Assembly (NCBI GenBank): GCA_036785705.1
Contig: JAWUZG010000051.1
Span: 15,528,501 to 15,592,500 of the forward strand
Origin: Acanthornis magna
Lineage: Eukaryota; Chordata; Aves; Passeriformes; Acanthizidae
Direction of reading: 5' to 3'
Length of the DNA: 64,000 nucleotides
The translations under genes and the position numbers were made by a program. The number at the start of each line of letters is the position of its first letter. Within the stretch, counting starts at the first letter, position 1. The notes beneath the pieces are model-generated. The model was given only the letters and a program-made list of their open reading frames with translations. It was not told the origin of the DNA and did not search any database. Shown here in pieces: positions 27,561 to 39,189 of this stretch.

Positions 27561-29633
27561 GAGGAGTGGGGATGGCACCAGCCTCTGTGCCTTAATAAAT
27601 GATAGACTTAATAAATAATAGACTCTTGGACAAGGAGCTGAAAGAACAGTACAGAAATGTTCCTCTCACCAGTTAAATGCCACATAATTTCAAATGCGTC
27701 TTGAGCTGAATGAGGGAAGAGATTCTGCCTATACTGAGAGATGTTTGTAAATCCTTTGTTGGATTTTCTGGATGAGGTTGATGTAAATGGAATGAGCTGT
27801 CAGCTGGGTGGCTTCACACCAGACAGCATGAAACAGTTTGTGTGGAAACAAGTAAGGATGCATCAAGTTCTCCCAGACCAAGTCTGGCAGTCCTGCCACA
27901 TCCAGAGAAGTTTCTGAACTACAGTAGCTCCTAGGGCTGAGAAATCCACAGCAAAATTGGACTTGTTGGTCAACAGGAAAGCAGCCAACAGTCTGCTCTA
28001 CTTCTCTTTTCTTTGTAAATTCCCCAAATAAGCCATTTTCCACCTTCCTCTGGCTGACATTAAGCTAGGCTCTGGCACTTTGACAAGTTCTCAGTTTTCT
28101 GTCAATGAGTCATCTTGGACTTTTCTGCAGTCCTGTTCACTAATGACTTTCATTTCACTGCTTTTTCAGCTTCTTTGTTTCTTATGGCAGGATATCCAGA
28201 AACAGCTCCCTAAAATTATCAGAGTAAATGGAAAGCATGAGGCATCCAATTACAAATGTAATAAGTAGGCTATACTCACACCGCTCAGAGACTCTAGGAA
28301 GGAAATTATGCTTTAAAGAATTTTTTGAACATGCTATAAAAAGTTTTACCAATATTCCTTCAGAAAAATATAAACGGGAAAGTAGCATAAAGCTTTCCCC
28401 GGAATGGCTAATTAGGAAATACAATAGAAACATTAATCAGAAGCCCTTGAAGAGAAGGGAGAAGGAAACCAGTAAATCTTCCATATCTCTGTGTAATGAT
28501 CTACTGCTTAATGATAGGAAATGAGAAGTAGATAAACAGGAAAAAGAGGAAGGAGCTGGCAGGGAAAGTGAGGTGGGAAAAGAACAGATCACCCAGAACA
28601 ACTACTCTGGGAGGCTCTGATAGACATCATTAACAATAGGAGCAGGAAAACAAGTTTAAAGAGGACTTAATTTCAAGTAAATCTTGGGTCAATTGAGAAT
28701 AATTAGCCATCCATTAACTCTTGTGGCAAAAGGAAAACATTGGTGTAATTTTAATGACACATTTTCATTGTTTCATTTAAGTAACTATTCTCCTTTATTG
28801 CTCTTCAGTGTATATAAACTAACACAGACTTTTTTTCATCTTTATGTTGTGTCCAGTTACAAATCAAACTCTGAAGAATCCCACATGGGAGAGGGTCTCT
28901 CAGTCATGTTCTTGCAGTGTTTTACAGACCAATATGCTTAACTGAAGATATTCATAAAGCTCCAGTTTAAATGTCCATGAGTTGCCTTCCACAATTTAGG
29001 ATGTCTTGGCATAGAGGCTTCCTCCCCTAACTGGCAACAGCCAGGAAAGCAATATTACGGGGAAAGTAACCAAAATGAATAATGAATTTGTACTAATGCA
29101 GCTCTTGTTTTATAACTCACTGGGTTAGTTTTTTGTGGTTTTTCCTGCATTTCTGTTTTCCTTTCTTTCCCCGAGCATCACAGAGCTCCCTTGATGATTC
29201 TCTTCAGCCATTTCACTACAACTTCCTCTCATCATCCTGAGGGTATTTCTGCTTTGTGCTGGTAACTCATGAATACACTACTCAGCAGCAATCTGTGCCG
29301 CAGCCTGATCAGGGCAGGTGATCGGATCAGATCAGCTGGGCTGATCTGTCATGCCATGGCTTATTCCACCATCTTTCTGCAGCAATGGAGGATGCTGCTG
29401 TTCTCTAGGTAGCTCACCTTTTCTGCACAAAGGTGACATTGTGATTCTTCCCATTTTCTTCCCACACCCACATTTATAGTGCCATATTATTTCCTCCAGC
29501 ATGATTCAAAGAACCAGTCTTTCTTTTTTGTGACAATATTGAATATTGTTATTGAATCATCTTGTCTCACAATTACTGCAGCTTTTATCTAACTTCCGCA
29601 GCAACCACTGCACTTGCTAATAGTTATTCTGAA

Positions 29634-29639
29634 GAAGGC
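29634..29639. repeat. target site duplication, left copy (GAAGGC)
   Basis: Six bases immediately left of the LTR, identical to the six bases immediately right of it. Confidence 0.8.
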
Positions 29640-30912
29640 TGTCAAGGTTTGACCTTGGCTAAATGTCGGGCACCTATGACAGTTGCTCTCTATACTCTCT
29701 CCTGCTGCAGCTATGCAGAGGAGAGAAAAAAACTAACACAAACACACCGGACTCATGAGTTGAGATAAACCACTGTTGAGAGGACGCACAGAAATACGGC
29801 GAAAAACAGATGCAAAACTTAGAGTTGCAAAGTGATTTATTAACCTAACAGAGTCAGAGGATAAATGAGAGGTAAAAAATAAGCTCTTAAGACTCTGTTT
29901 CTTCACTCACCCCCCTTCCCTCTTAAGGTACTGTTTCTCGGCTCACCCCCCTCTCTCCTTCCAACCAACAGCTCCGGGGCAGGGGCAGGGTATGGGTTTT
30001 TTCTCTTAGTCAGTCCATCATCATAATTTTTCTGCTACAAACACTGTTTCTCTACTCACCCCCCTCCCTATTAAGACACCATTTCTCAGCTCACCCTCTC
30101 CCTCCTTCCAACCAACAAACAGCTCTGGGGAGGGGGGGGCAGGGCATTGGGGTTTTCTTTGGTCAGGGTCAGTCCATCAGGGAGAAGAGTCCTCTACTTA
30201 GCCATGGGGTCCGTCCCACAAGAGACAGTCCTCTGCGAACTTCTTTGGCATGGGTCCAATCTCACCAGCAGCAAACCCGCCCAAATTTTGCTGCAGCACG
30301 AGTTCTTGTCCATAGGGTGCAGACTTCCAAGCCGAGGCCAGGCTGTTTCCATCCCGGGAGCAAGGCCTCTCTCTCTCCTGCAAGGCCTTCGCAACTCTCA
30401 GTCTCTGGGACTCCCACTGGATCACAGCTTCCTGCAGGCATCCACCTGCTCCTCTGGCGTGGGCACCTCCCCACAGGCTGTGGGGGGTTCTCTGCATCCC
30501 CCTGGACTCCATGGGCTGCAGGGGGACCACCTGCTCCCCCATGGTCTTCACCACGGCCGGCAGAGGGTTTTCAGCTCCGGCGCCTGGAGCATCTCCTCCC
30601 CCACCTTCTCCACTGACCTTGGTGCCTCCATGTTGTTTTCCCTCACATTTTTACCTCCTCCTCCTCTGGCTAAAAAGAAATGCATGCTCACATTGTTTTG
30701 ATTTCTTCTTAAATATGTTTTCACAGAGGCATAACTAACATCTCTAATTGGCCCAGACCTGGCCAGCAGCATGTCCATCATCTTCAGAGCCATCAGAGAT
30801 TGGCTCTGCTGGACATGGTGAAAACTTCCAGAATCTTTACACAGGACACGCAGGAGCCATCTTTGTACCCCACCCTACTCACCGGCAAAAACTGGGCCAA
30901 GCAAAACCACCA
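29640..30912 (-). mobile_element. solo LTR of an avian endogenous retrovirus, ERVL/ERVK-like, with 6-bp target duplication
   Basis: A block of about 1.27 kb starting TGTCAAGG and ending ACCACCA on the plus strand (TG...CA ends) is flanked by the same hexamer GAAGGC at 29634-29639 and 30913-30918. The orientation is minus: read that way it begins TGGTGGTTTTGC and carries an AATAAA signal near 29839 towards its 3' end. The body, with repeated 'ggacggaccccatgg'-like and 'gaagttcgcagaggac'-like segments, resembles passerine ERV LTRs I remember. No gag, pol or env sequence lies on either side, so it is a recombined solo LTR. Near 29.89-30.11 kb it holds about four diverged copies of a 'tttctcnnctcaccccc' unit. 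Open frames at 30147-30701 and on the minus strand are LTR sequence, not genes. The family name would need a repeat-library search. Confidence 0.85.
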
Positions 30913-30918
30913 GAAGGC
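30913..30918. repeat. target site duplication, right copy (GAAGGC)
   Basis: Matches 29634-29639 exactly and marks the insertion boundary. The duplicated length (5-6 bp) cannot by itself separate ERVL from ERVK. Confidence 0.8.
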
Positions 30919-31780
30919 TGTTGGAACAGCTTTCTTCTTTTGGTTGGCTTTGAGGTTGTAAATACTTGATCATGACCTAAAACCTTGATCTTGTATTACA
31001 GCATAAAAAACACAGAAATGTTTGAGTGTATCAGAAGATGATTTCTGGGTTGAGCCATTGTGCATCAGAGGGGTGTTAACATCTGTTACAGAGGAAATAT
31101 TTACCTCTGTTACATACAGATATTAAGTATTTATCTACTGCTCTGTTAATGGACTCTGTGGTTCTCTAAACAAAAACCTGACTGGAGCTCTTCCTTGTTG
31201 TTGATTTTTGACTTAGGAACCTTAAATTCCCTAAGTCTTAAATGGTCTTCACATTACACTGGCACTCAAAAGGGCCAGCAGGATGGGACAGGTAAGACAC
31301 TGAATGTCCTAGGCAAACTAATGGAGAGGCTGGTACAAAGGTCACTCATTAAGGGCTGAATGTGGTACACTAGAAGAGGCTTTATAGAAAAGAACTTTTT
31401 CTAGAAAACAAAAATTGGTTTCAGCCTTTGAAGAGCTTACGCAAGCAGACTGAAAAAAGCAATCATGTAGATGCCATCAAAGTCCAAGGGGCATCATACA
31501 GGACTTCACTGACGTTGAGTTTTCAAAGCCTGCCTTTTGCAGTATTCCTAATTCCCAGGCGCAATAACTCAAGGCAGAGAGAGCCAGGCCCGCTGGGCAG
31601 TGGCAGGGAAGCTCGGCCGCCTTGCACTGTGTCTGTTAAAGTTTGACCGCTATCGCTCAGCTGTGCGGCAAGTTTCCCACTGATACGAAGGAAAAACCAG
31701 CAAGGCCCGAAGGCATCCAGCAGACCGGCAAAGGGGCTGCAGAGGCCAGTCAGGCGATAAACCTGGAAGTTTTGAACTGG
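30919..31780. other. intergenic sequence upstream of TRIM45 promoter
   Basis: No gene or recognisable repeat was seen. GC content begins to rise near 31.55 kb towards the TRIM45 CpG-rich region. Confidence 0.5.
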
Positions 31781-32520
31781 AAGAAGTGGAAACACGATCT
31801 ACCCGCAGTGGGGCGGGAAGGGGCCGTCTCCCGCGCAACCGGCACGGAGACAACGCCGGAGGTGCCAGAGGGGAGCAGCGGACCCGTCCCTCCGAGCCTG
31901 GTGAGCGGGAGGAGGACAAAGGGGGCTGCCGGGGCGCCTTCGCCGGAGGAGGAGCCCCGGGCGAAGCAGCAGCGCGATGCCCTGACAGCCCCAGCCGCTC
32001 ACGGGGCGGGAACGACCCCGTCGGGGGCGGTGCGAGGCGTTCCCGGCGGGAATGCTCGGCGGAGCGTTCGTGAGGGGCCGCGCGGGCTGCCGGCATGTCG
32101 GGGCCGCGCTGCCCGCAGTGCGCGCAGCCCTGCGTGTCGCCGCGGCTGCTGCCCTGCCTGCACTCGCTGTGCGAGCCCTGCCTGCGGCGGCTCGGGACGC
32201 CGGAGGGGCCGCCGGGCGCCGCCCGCCCCGTCCTGTGCCCAGTGTGCGACGCCGAGGTGTCGCTGCCGGCCGGCGGCCTGGGGCAGCTCCCCCGCGACTG
32301 CCTGGCCGGGAGCCGCGCCGGGACCGCGGCCGGGTGCGACCTCTGCGCTGACGGGGCGGCGGCCGGGCGGTGCCTGACCTGCGGTGTCCGCCTCTGCCGC
32401 TTCTGCTGCCGGGCGCACAGGTGAGGGGCGGCGGGGCGGCCCGGGCGGGGACAGCGGGACATCGCGGCTGGAGGGCGGTGGGCGGGCGCAGCGGGCAGGG
32501 ACCCACTCACGGCGAGCCAG
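31780..32520 (+). promoter_or_regulatory. TRIM45: CpG-rich promoter and first exon of TRIM45
   Basis: Very GC- and CpG-rich stretch covering the probable transcription start and coding exon 1. Its density of open frames on both strands (for example 31650-32612 minus) is a composition effect. No TATA box was seen. The precise transcription start is unknown. Confidence 0.75.
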
Positions 32521-35500
32521 GGTGACAAACTATCGTGTCTCTCAGATTGTGTCCACAGGCGCTGCCTGGAGGATGCCCGGAGGATGCTCCGTACATGGGT
32601 GGGGACCGGCAAGCTGCTAGCATAGAATCATAGAATATCTGGAGTTGGAAGGGACCCACAAGGATCATGGAGTCCAAGTCCTGGCCCAAGACAGCCCCAG
32701 AAACAACACCATGTATCTGGGAGTGTTGTCCAAACACTTCTTGAGCTTCTTGGGAGTAGGTCCATCAGCCATGTTATTGGCCATTAAGTCAAAAATCAGG
32801 CCACTTTTTGCCTGTAGTGGCATCCACATGGTGGTTTGCATCTCACTTTAGTATCACGGGGCAACAGGCATGGGTATAGGCAGGTACTAGCAGGACAAGA
32901 GCCTCACATGCTGTACCCTCCCACTTTGGAGAAGACACGTCTCCCAAAGGAAAATGGGGAGAAGTTAAGCTGCTGTTCTGCCCCTCTCCACCTCCAGGAC
33001 TGTTTACTGTGTGTATGTGTAAAGGCACCCTTAGGTGAAGTGAAAAGAGATGTGTGGAAGTCCTGCCTACTGTGGTTGCCACCTGCTGATGATCAACCCA
33101 TGTGTTTGCCTGCTAAGTGTTGTAGAAGTATTGTAGAAAGAAGAGGTGACTGCAAGAGTTAGGAGTTGAAGAGGAGATGGATGCAGTGGCAGAGGACAGA
33201 CAGCACTATAGAAGAAAAGTGCTATAAAGCCTGAATGGCCTTCTGAAGCAAGGAGGTGACAAGCAGGGTCAGAAAAACACCCAGCAGCACAAGCCAGGGA
33301 AGCCTCAGTCCAGTTTAAGCAGCTCAGCCTATTCCCTCCACGTTTGCTGTTCTTTTCCACTTGATTAATAAATTCTTTGCCTAGAAACAGCTGAGACATA
33401 TTCCTCTCTGCCCTGCCCCCCCTGCACATACTGGTGCCTGCAGGGAAAATGTCTTAGGCTCTTAGTTACCTTTCCACTCGGGGTGTAATTTTCAGCATAC
33501 CATTCTGATTAGCTAATGCCCTAATGCCTTGTACCCCATGGAGCTGCTGAAGAGTGATAAGAGACTTTGAATAGCAGCCTGCTGCACTGACAGGAATAAC
33601 TGCAGAAGGGAGAAAGTAGCAGAAAATTTGTCCCTGTGACCCACTTCCTGTAGTATTCACTGCATTTTTTCACCCCACTGGCATCTCACTTGATTAAGTT
33701 GATGTCAGAGCAGAACAAGGGCCAAGGAAAACCATTTTGAAAAGGTTTCCTGGTGTGTAGGGAAGGTTTCTATGGTTCTAAGTGCCATGGCTGTGCTCCT
33801 TGGAACAAGTGAGAGAGAGCTTAGGCTGAAGTCATGCAACACTGGAAGGCTTTGAAAATATGGTGGATCCAAGGGAGATTAGTGGGAAGCAAAGGGAGTA
33901 GTGTAAGGGCCATGTCCTACCCTGTGGTGAGGTTGCTTTGTGTTGTCAGAGCAACTCTACAAAGCTTGGTCCTTGGACTATTTCTTTGGTTATGGCTTGG
34001 AGCTCCCATTACAACTTGCACAAGTCATTAGTGCATAAGACAAGGAACGGCAGAGGGGTTTTACATCCTTCTCAATAACCGGCTCCCAGCATCCAAAATA
34101 GCATGGAATGGAAATATTCTAGTGCTGCCCTGTGACATGGTAAATATCTGGGTTATAGCAAGTTCTTTGTGTCCCATCCTTGTCTCTTCTGATCAGGACC
34201 TAACCTGACAGCCAGAAGGAAACCAAGTTTGACTTTGCAATATTAAATGTGTACTGTTAGACTGTCTTCTGGCAGTGGCCCGAACTAGATTTCCCTCTGA
34301 GGGATATTGGAGCTCACTTGCCTTGTGTCTGAAATCAGAGCTGACCATGCGGTGAGGGAGGCTCAGGGAATCTGAGAGCAGCCCCTAATGAGCTGCTTGC
34401 AGATGCTGCCCTCCTTTGTGTGGAACCTAGTTCTCAGGAGAGCACAAGTCCTTTCAGGGAATTTTGGCAGAGATGGGAGGGAGCAGTGCACACTATGACT
34501 TGCAGCCTGGTAATGGTGACTTGCAGCAAGAATGGTATTTGCGAAGGGTCTCAGTGTTTGCATTTTGTATCCAACATGCATAAAGTGATTGGTGGTTGCT
34601 CCCACCTAGGAGACAGAAGAAGACGGCCTCCCATGCTGTGACAGAGCTGGAGAACACCAAGGATTGCAGCCAGGCCGGGAAGCCTCTCCTGTGCCCCTCC
34701 CATCCCACAGAGGAGCTCCGGCTGTTCTGCGAGCCATGTGACCAGCTGGTGTGCCAGGACTGTGTTTTAGGCAGACACCGTCAGCACCCGTGTGACTTCA
34801 CTGGCAATGTCATCCACAAGCACGGGGACACCCTGCGGGAGCTGCTGAGAAACACCCAGCAGCACATGGACACCCTGGAGGATGTGCTGAGCCAGGTTGA
34901 TGACATGGGCAGTGCCGTCCGCAGTCGCGCAGAGGCTGTGGCTGCAGAGATCTGCCTATTTGCCAGGGGCTACGTGAAGGCAATTGAAGAGCACCGGGAC
35001 CAGCTGCTGAAGCAGCTGGAGGACCTGAAGGTGCAAAAGGAAAACCTGCTACACTTGCAGAAGGCCCAGCTGCAGCAGCTGCTGCTGGACATGAGGACAG
35101 GCGTGGAGTTCACGGAGCACTTGCTGATGAGTGGCTCAGATGTGGACATCCTCGTCACCAAAGGGGTGGTGTCCAGCCGCCTGACAAAGCTCAACAACAT
35201 TGCTTACAGCACCCACCCCAGTGTGGATGACAGGATCCAGTTCTCCCCCCACGAGAGGGCAGGGCAATGTTGTGGTTACGAAGTTTTTGGGGCCATTCTC
35301 TATAAAGTGGTTGATCCAGCCAGATGTACCCTGCATGGGGAAGGTAATGGGGTGCTGTATAGCAGCTGAATGGGAGTGCACTGCTCCCTGAAGCCACCTG
35401 GGAAGGTACCACCTGGGCTTAGAGTGACAGGCAAAAAGACCCCCCTAGTCCATCCAGACCTCTTGGCTAAACCTGCCAAACATCTCTCAGAACCTATGGC

Positions 35501-38500
35501 CACTCTCTCCTGATATCCAGTCATATATTGACTTTTCCCTGTGGGTGGCAGGAGCTGTACACCCCAGAAGCAAAGCCCTGCCTGTGCTCTGATGGGGCTG
35601 CAACTCTGCCAGATAGGTGGGAGGTGGTAGTCATGGCTTGACTTGAATCCTTTCTAGTCCTGTTTCTTTCTGGTTTGTTTTTTTTTCCAGATCTCCACAG
35701 TGCCCATCAGAACCAGCTGAGTGGCTTTACCCTGCTCTGCAAGGACACCATGGGGGAGCGCATGGGGTGGGGAGGAGAGGCTGTGCGGGTCACCATCACC
35801 CACAAGGACAAGAGGGACTGGTGGGTATTTCACCCAAGAAATCCCTGGTCACTGGCTTTACCTTCCTGACTCCCTTACCCTGGCTCCCTGCTTACTTAGG
35901 CAGGTGGGAAGATGTGCTTCAGCAGGTGGGTCAGGATCTGTAGAGGAAAAGGCACTACTCTTCCTGCCAGAGGTACAGCAGTGCTTCCTATTGGTTGTAT
36001 TTGGCTGGACAGTGATTGTTGATATTTGTATTGAGTCTTTGAGTGATTTGGGCTTCTTAAAGGATTCAAATCCCAGTGTGTGTTGCTAGGCACTGTCAGA
36101 GGGAACTGTTGCTCCTTCTCACTCCTCCCAGCAGACACCCAGAGCTCCTGCTTTTGTTAACATGTAATAAGTGTAAGTCATTGCAACCCCTGAATGACCA
36201 TCCCAAATCAGGCTGAGAGTTTACCAAGCCCAGGAGCCTCTCACAGCTGATGGAAGTGCCTACTTCATGTTCTGGAGACAGAATCTGTGTTGTGCTTTTG
36301 TCCTTTTTCCTGTAGTTGCAAGCGTTGAGTACTTAAACATGTTTAGAGGTTTTCTAGCAAAAGCAGGAAAGGCTGCGCTTGAGCTCCTGAGTTTCCAGAA
36401 GGAAAATGACCAATCAGGAAAAATGATAACTGTTTCCAGACCACACTTGTCACTAAAAATCAGCCAGGCACAAAAGCAGAACCATCTGGGAGTCAGTTCT
36501 TAAGAAAACTATCTATTGTTTTATAGTAGCTGGGACCAGATGCCGCCATTAATTTGTTCCCTGAACACTCATGATGGGATGACCTGATGAAAAAAAGGGA
36601 CAGGATGTTAAAAGTCTTTGCTGTGTTGACGTGGCACACAGGAGCAGTGCTGGCTGCACAGATGCTTATCAACAGAGCATCATTGTCCAAGAATATTGTT
36701 CCAATGTACTTTCTTTCCCTAAGTGCTCATACGATGTAGGAAGGTGCTTGCCTGAGGGGTTTGTGGATTTCTCTTGGTGTGATAGAGGTCACTGTGGCCA
36801 CATTAACGCAGTTTCTTGCTCTTGCCATATGCAGTTGCTGCATGAGTTGCTGAAAGCTGTCTGGCTTTGCTTTGAGGCACAACAGCTGCAGAAGAGCCTG
36901 AAGTATCACCTCACAGTTCATGGCAGGAAATTATGTAGGCAGCTGTATTGGTGTAAAGTGTTGGGGGTGGGGAATACGGATGATAACCTGTCATGTCACA
37001 GGGCCCAGGAGACTAATTAGTGGCGATTAGCAAGAACACCTTCCTCTATGCAGAGCTGCCTGGTAATTGTCTGTGGTGAACTTGCCGTCTTCCTGTGGAG
37101 CAGGCAATTAATCCTTGAGTAACCAGCTGAGGCTTTCTCTCTAGCACTTGGTTCACCAGGGTTCCTTGAGAAACACAATAAACTTCACTACAAAAAGGGA
37201 AGGTTTACCAGCAGAGACATAGAACTCCTTAGCATTGAAGGGAAGAGTTGGGGTCAGTGCAGTTGGGACAGTGGTTAAAGTGATTCAAATCTACTCTCAT
37301 ATCCTGTCTTCTTAAAGGGTTTTTCTGGAGGTAACTGCTTGCTGAAACTGTAAATTTACCCCATTTCTGTGGGCTCTTATCTGATTGCATAATCTGATTA
37401 GCAAGTGTGCTGTGTGTCATCTTCTGCCTTTTTGGTGTGCAGGTTGCTACAAATCCTTGCAGTGCAGCTGGCTTAGTGTGACTTCCTTTGTATGGCAATT
37501 GCAGCTTCCAGTAGCAGGGGTGTGTGAAAGCCAATCTAGGCCAAACTCTGGTTTACAATTAAAGCAATTTTCTGCCCGTCACTGACCTCTTGGATTTCTC
37601 TCTGTTCACAGTGCAGTCAAGCCAACAGTGTGTGATAATGGTGACGGAACCTACTGTATTTCATACAGCCCTGAGGAGCCAGGGTTGTATGCTGTCTGCG
37701 TCTGTGTGAAAGGGCAACATGTGCAGGTAGCATTTCTTGTTTCTCTTGCACTGCTTCTTTTTTACCTGCTTTTCTTATGTATTTGCTTTAAATCTTTCTA
37801 AGGGCTACCTGTACCACGTAGCAGCTTAAGGCTGGGCTTAATGATCTGTGACCGACAGGATCACCCAGGTGGTGTCTGAGAAGGCAGACACGTCTGACAG
37901 CACCCCTTACAGTAGCCTCTCTGTTTGCTTGTCCTCTGCAGGGCTCTCCCTTCACTCTGGTGGTGAAGCACAAGTTCCGTGAGCACCAGGGGGTGTTTCA
38001 CTGCTGCGCATTCTGCTCGAGCGGAGGTCAGAAAGCCGCTCGTTGTGCCTGTGGTGGGACCATGCCAGGTAGGTGCTCAGCTCTCCCCACACTGCTGGAA
38101 TCAGGAGGATTTGTTGCACTAGGCCCTTCCTAGTGGATAGAGGTGTGAGGAGATATTTTGGCTCAACTCCTGCCTCGCACATGCGCCAGGACTGTGGTTA
38201 ACTGTGCATACACATGTTCTGACGGGGTGACTGCAGCAATGAGAAATGCAGCTGGACACATGAAGGATCTTTGTAGCACATCCTATAGACAGGGCCCTGA
38301 GCTAGCTGTGCAGGAGGTGGGGCAGGGTACCTCAGCCTTTCAGCCATTCTCAGTGAGGCTGCGCAGCATTGCATCTACAGTTGGGAGCTGGTGAGCTGTG
38401 TCACACAGTGACCAATTCTGTACTCTGGAGAAGCCTCACTCCATGTTTAGGACAGGAGTTCAACTCCCTTACTTGTTTAATCCGAACCAACTTCCCTGTC

Positions 38501-39006
38501 CTTAACCTGCTTGTGTCATCATGTGTTTTGCATGTTTTTAGGATAGACCTGACCTCTTCCTCTTTCTATGCTTGATCTGTATCTTTGGCGACAGCCACAA
38601 GGAGCTGGCATGGGGTTCTGCAGGCCCACGTATTGCATTATTCAACAGGCAAGGGGACAGAAATCTTCAGCTTTCCCCAGCTATTTGGGATGGGTTGTCC
38701 TTTACAGAGTCCTGGTAATTTTGGCTTTGAATATGCTGTGTTCTCCTCAGCATGTGCCTGCCCATTTTAGGGAAGTGCTGGGGTCAAAGGCTGCAACACA
38801 CTGGGATTTTCTGTCCCAGTTTGGGTTGAGCTGCTGGTGCCTCTTCTCTTGCAGGTGGGTACCAAGGCTGTGGCCATGGACACAAAGGTCACCCTGGCTG
38901 CCACCACTGGTCATGCTGTGGGCAAGTGAAGGAGAGCTCAGAGTGCTTGTGTGGGCCACCCAGTGACACCTCCCAGAGGAGTTTGCTCAGGACAGTGGCG
39001 CTCTGA
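32095..39006 (+). CDS. TRIM45: TRIM45, RING/B-box/filamin E3 ubiquitin ligase (6 coding exons)
   Basis: TRIM45 is a tripartite-motif E3 ligase reported to dampen MAPK/NF-kB signalling (family knowledge). Exons: 32095-32420, 34610-35343, 35691-35820, 37612-37726, 37942-38068, 38855-39006; all phases join to give 527 residues (human about 580). RING C3HC4 at residues 6-51: C6, C9, C21, H23, C26, C29, C48, C51. B-box 1 starts at C81 (C81, C84, C93, C96, C101, C104, H108, H117). B-box 2: C137, H140, C149, C152, C157, C160, H165, H168. A coiled coil follows (about 175-290), with KAIEEHRDQLLKQLED. Then a filamin-type Ig repeat (about 345-450, ending VQGSPFTL) and a Cys/His/Gly-rich tail with CCAFCSSGGQK and GHGHKGHPG, ending RSLLRTVAL. 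An in-frame TGA at 32071-32073 fixes this start, so the N-terminal extension of mammalian TRIM45 is absent. Confidence 0.97.
32421..34609 (+). other. TRIM45 intron 1
   Basis: A 2.2-kb intron with a minus-strand CR1 fragment (32621-32765). Nothing else was recognised. Confidence 0.7.
32621..32765 (-). mobile_element. CR1 LINE fragment, minus strand, in TRIM45 intron 1
   Basis: Begins 'atagaatcatagaat' followed by 'ggagttggaagggaccc', the reverse complement of the avian CR1 3' end. It continues with the 'gtccaa..ccctggcc'-like body and may extend to about 32.85 kb. Non-coding. Confidence 0.85.
35821..37611 (+). other. TRIM45 intron 3
   Basis: A 1.8-kb intron between the start and the middle of the filamin repeat. 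Scattered short open frames look like chance; no repeat or RNA gene was recognised. Confidence 0.55.
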
Positions 39007-39162
39007 GAAGCCAGGTGAGCTCCTGGGAGCCCAGGCCACTGCTGTTGGCTGCTCCATGAGCACAAATGATCCATGGGGATCCCTGTGATCAATCCCTGCA
39101 TAGCCTTGCTGCCAGCAAATAGTGTGATGGGTGTGAGATGGGGGCAGGGGGGGATGAGGGAA

Positions 39163-39168
39163 AATAAA
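39163..39168 (+). terminator. TRIM45: poly(A) signal of TRIM45
   Basis: AATAAA 157 bp after the TRIM45 stop codon, followed by a T-containing downstream stretch. It implies a short 3' UTR of about 170-190 nt. Confidence 0.7.
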
Positions 39169-39189
39169 ATTGTACCTTATGTTCCACTC

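Larger units (their letters stand above)
24841..29633. other. intergenic region between SPICE1 and TRIM45, left part
   Basis: No gene was recognised. The region contains two CR1 fragments, an (AG)n(GT)n microsatellite, T-rich runs near 25090 and 25710, and a GATC-dense patch near 29.31 kb. An open frame at 28228-28524 encodes an AT-driven basic peptide with no recognisable motif and is not called a gene. Confidence 0.6.

Noticed and set aside
28228..28524. Plus-strand open frame of 98 codons, basic peptide
   Set aside because: AT-rich intergenic sequence, no promoter, splice context or family resemblance; considered chance.
30147..30701. Open frame of 184 codons and several antisense frames at 30.2-30.8 kb
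   Set aside because: All lie within the solo LTR, which is non-coding; no retroviral protein motif is present.
31650..32612. Minus-strand open frame of 320 codons, plus overlapping frames, over the TRIM45 promoter
   Set aside because: GC-driven shadow of TRIM45 exon 1 and its CpG-rich promoter; Arg/Pro/Ala-rich and without recognisable domains.
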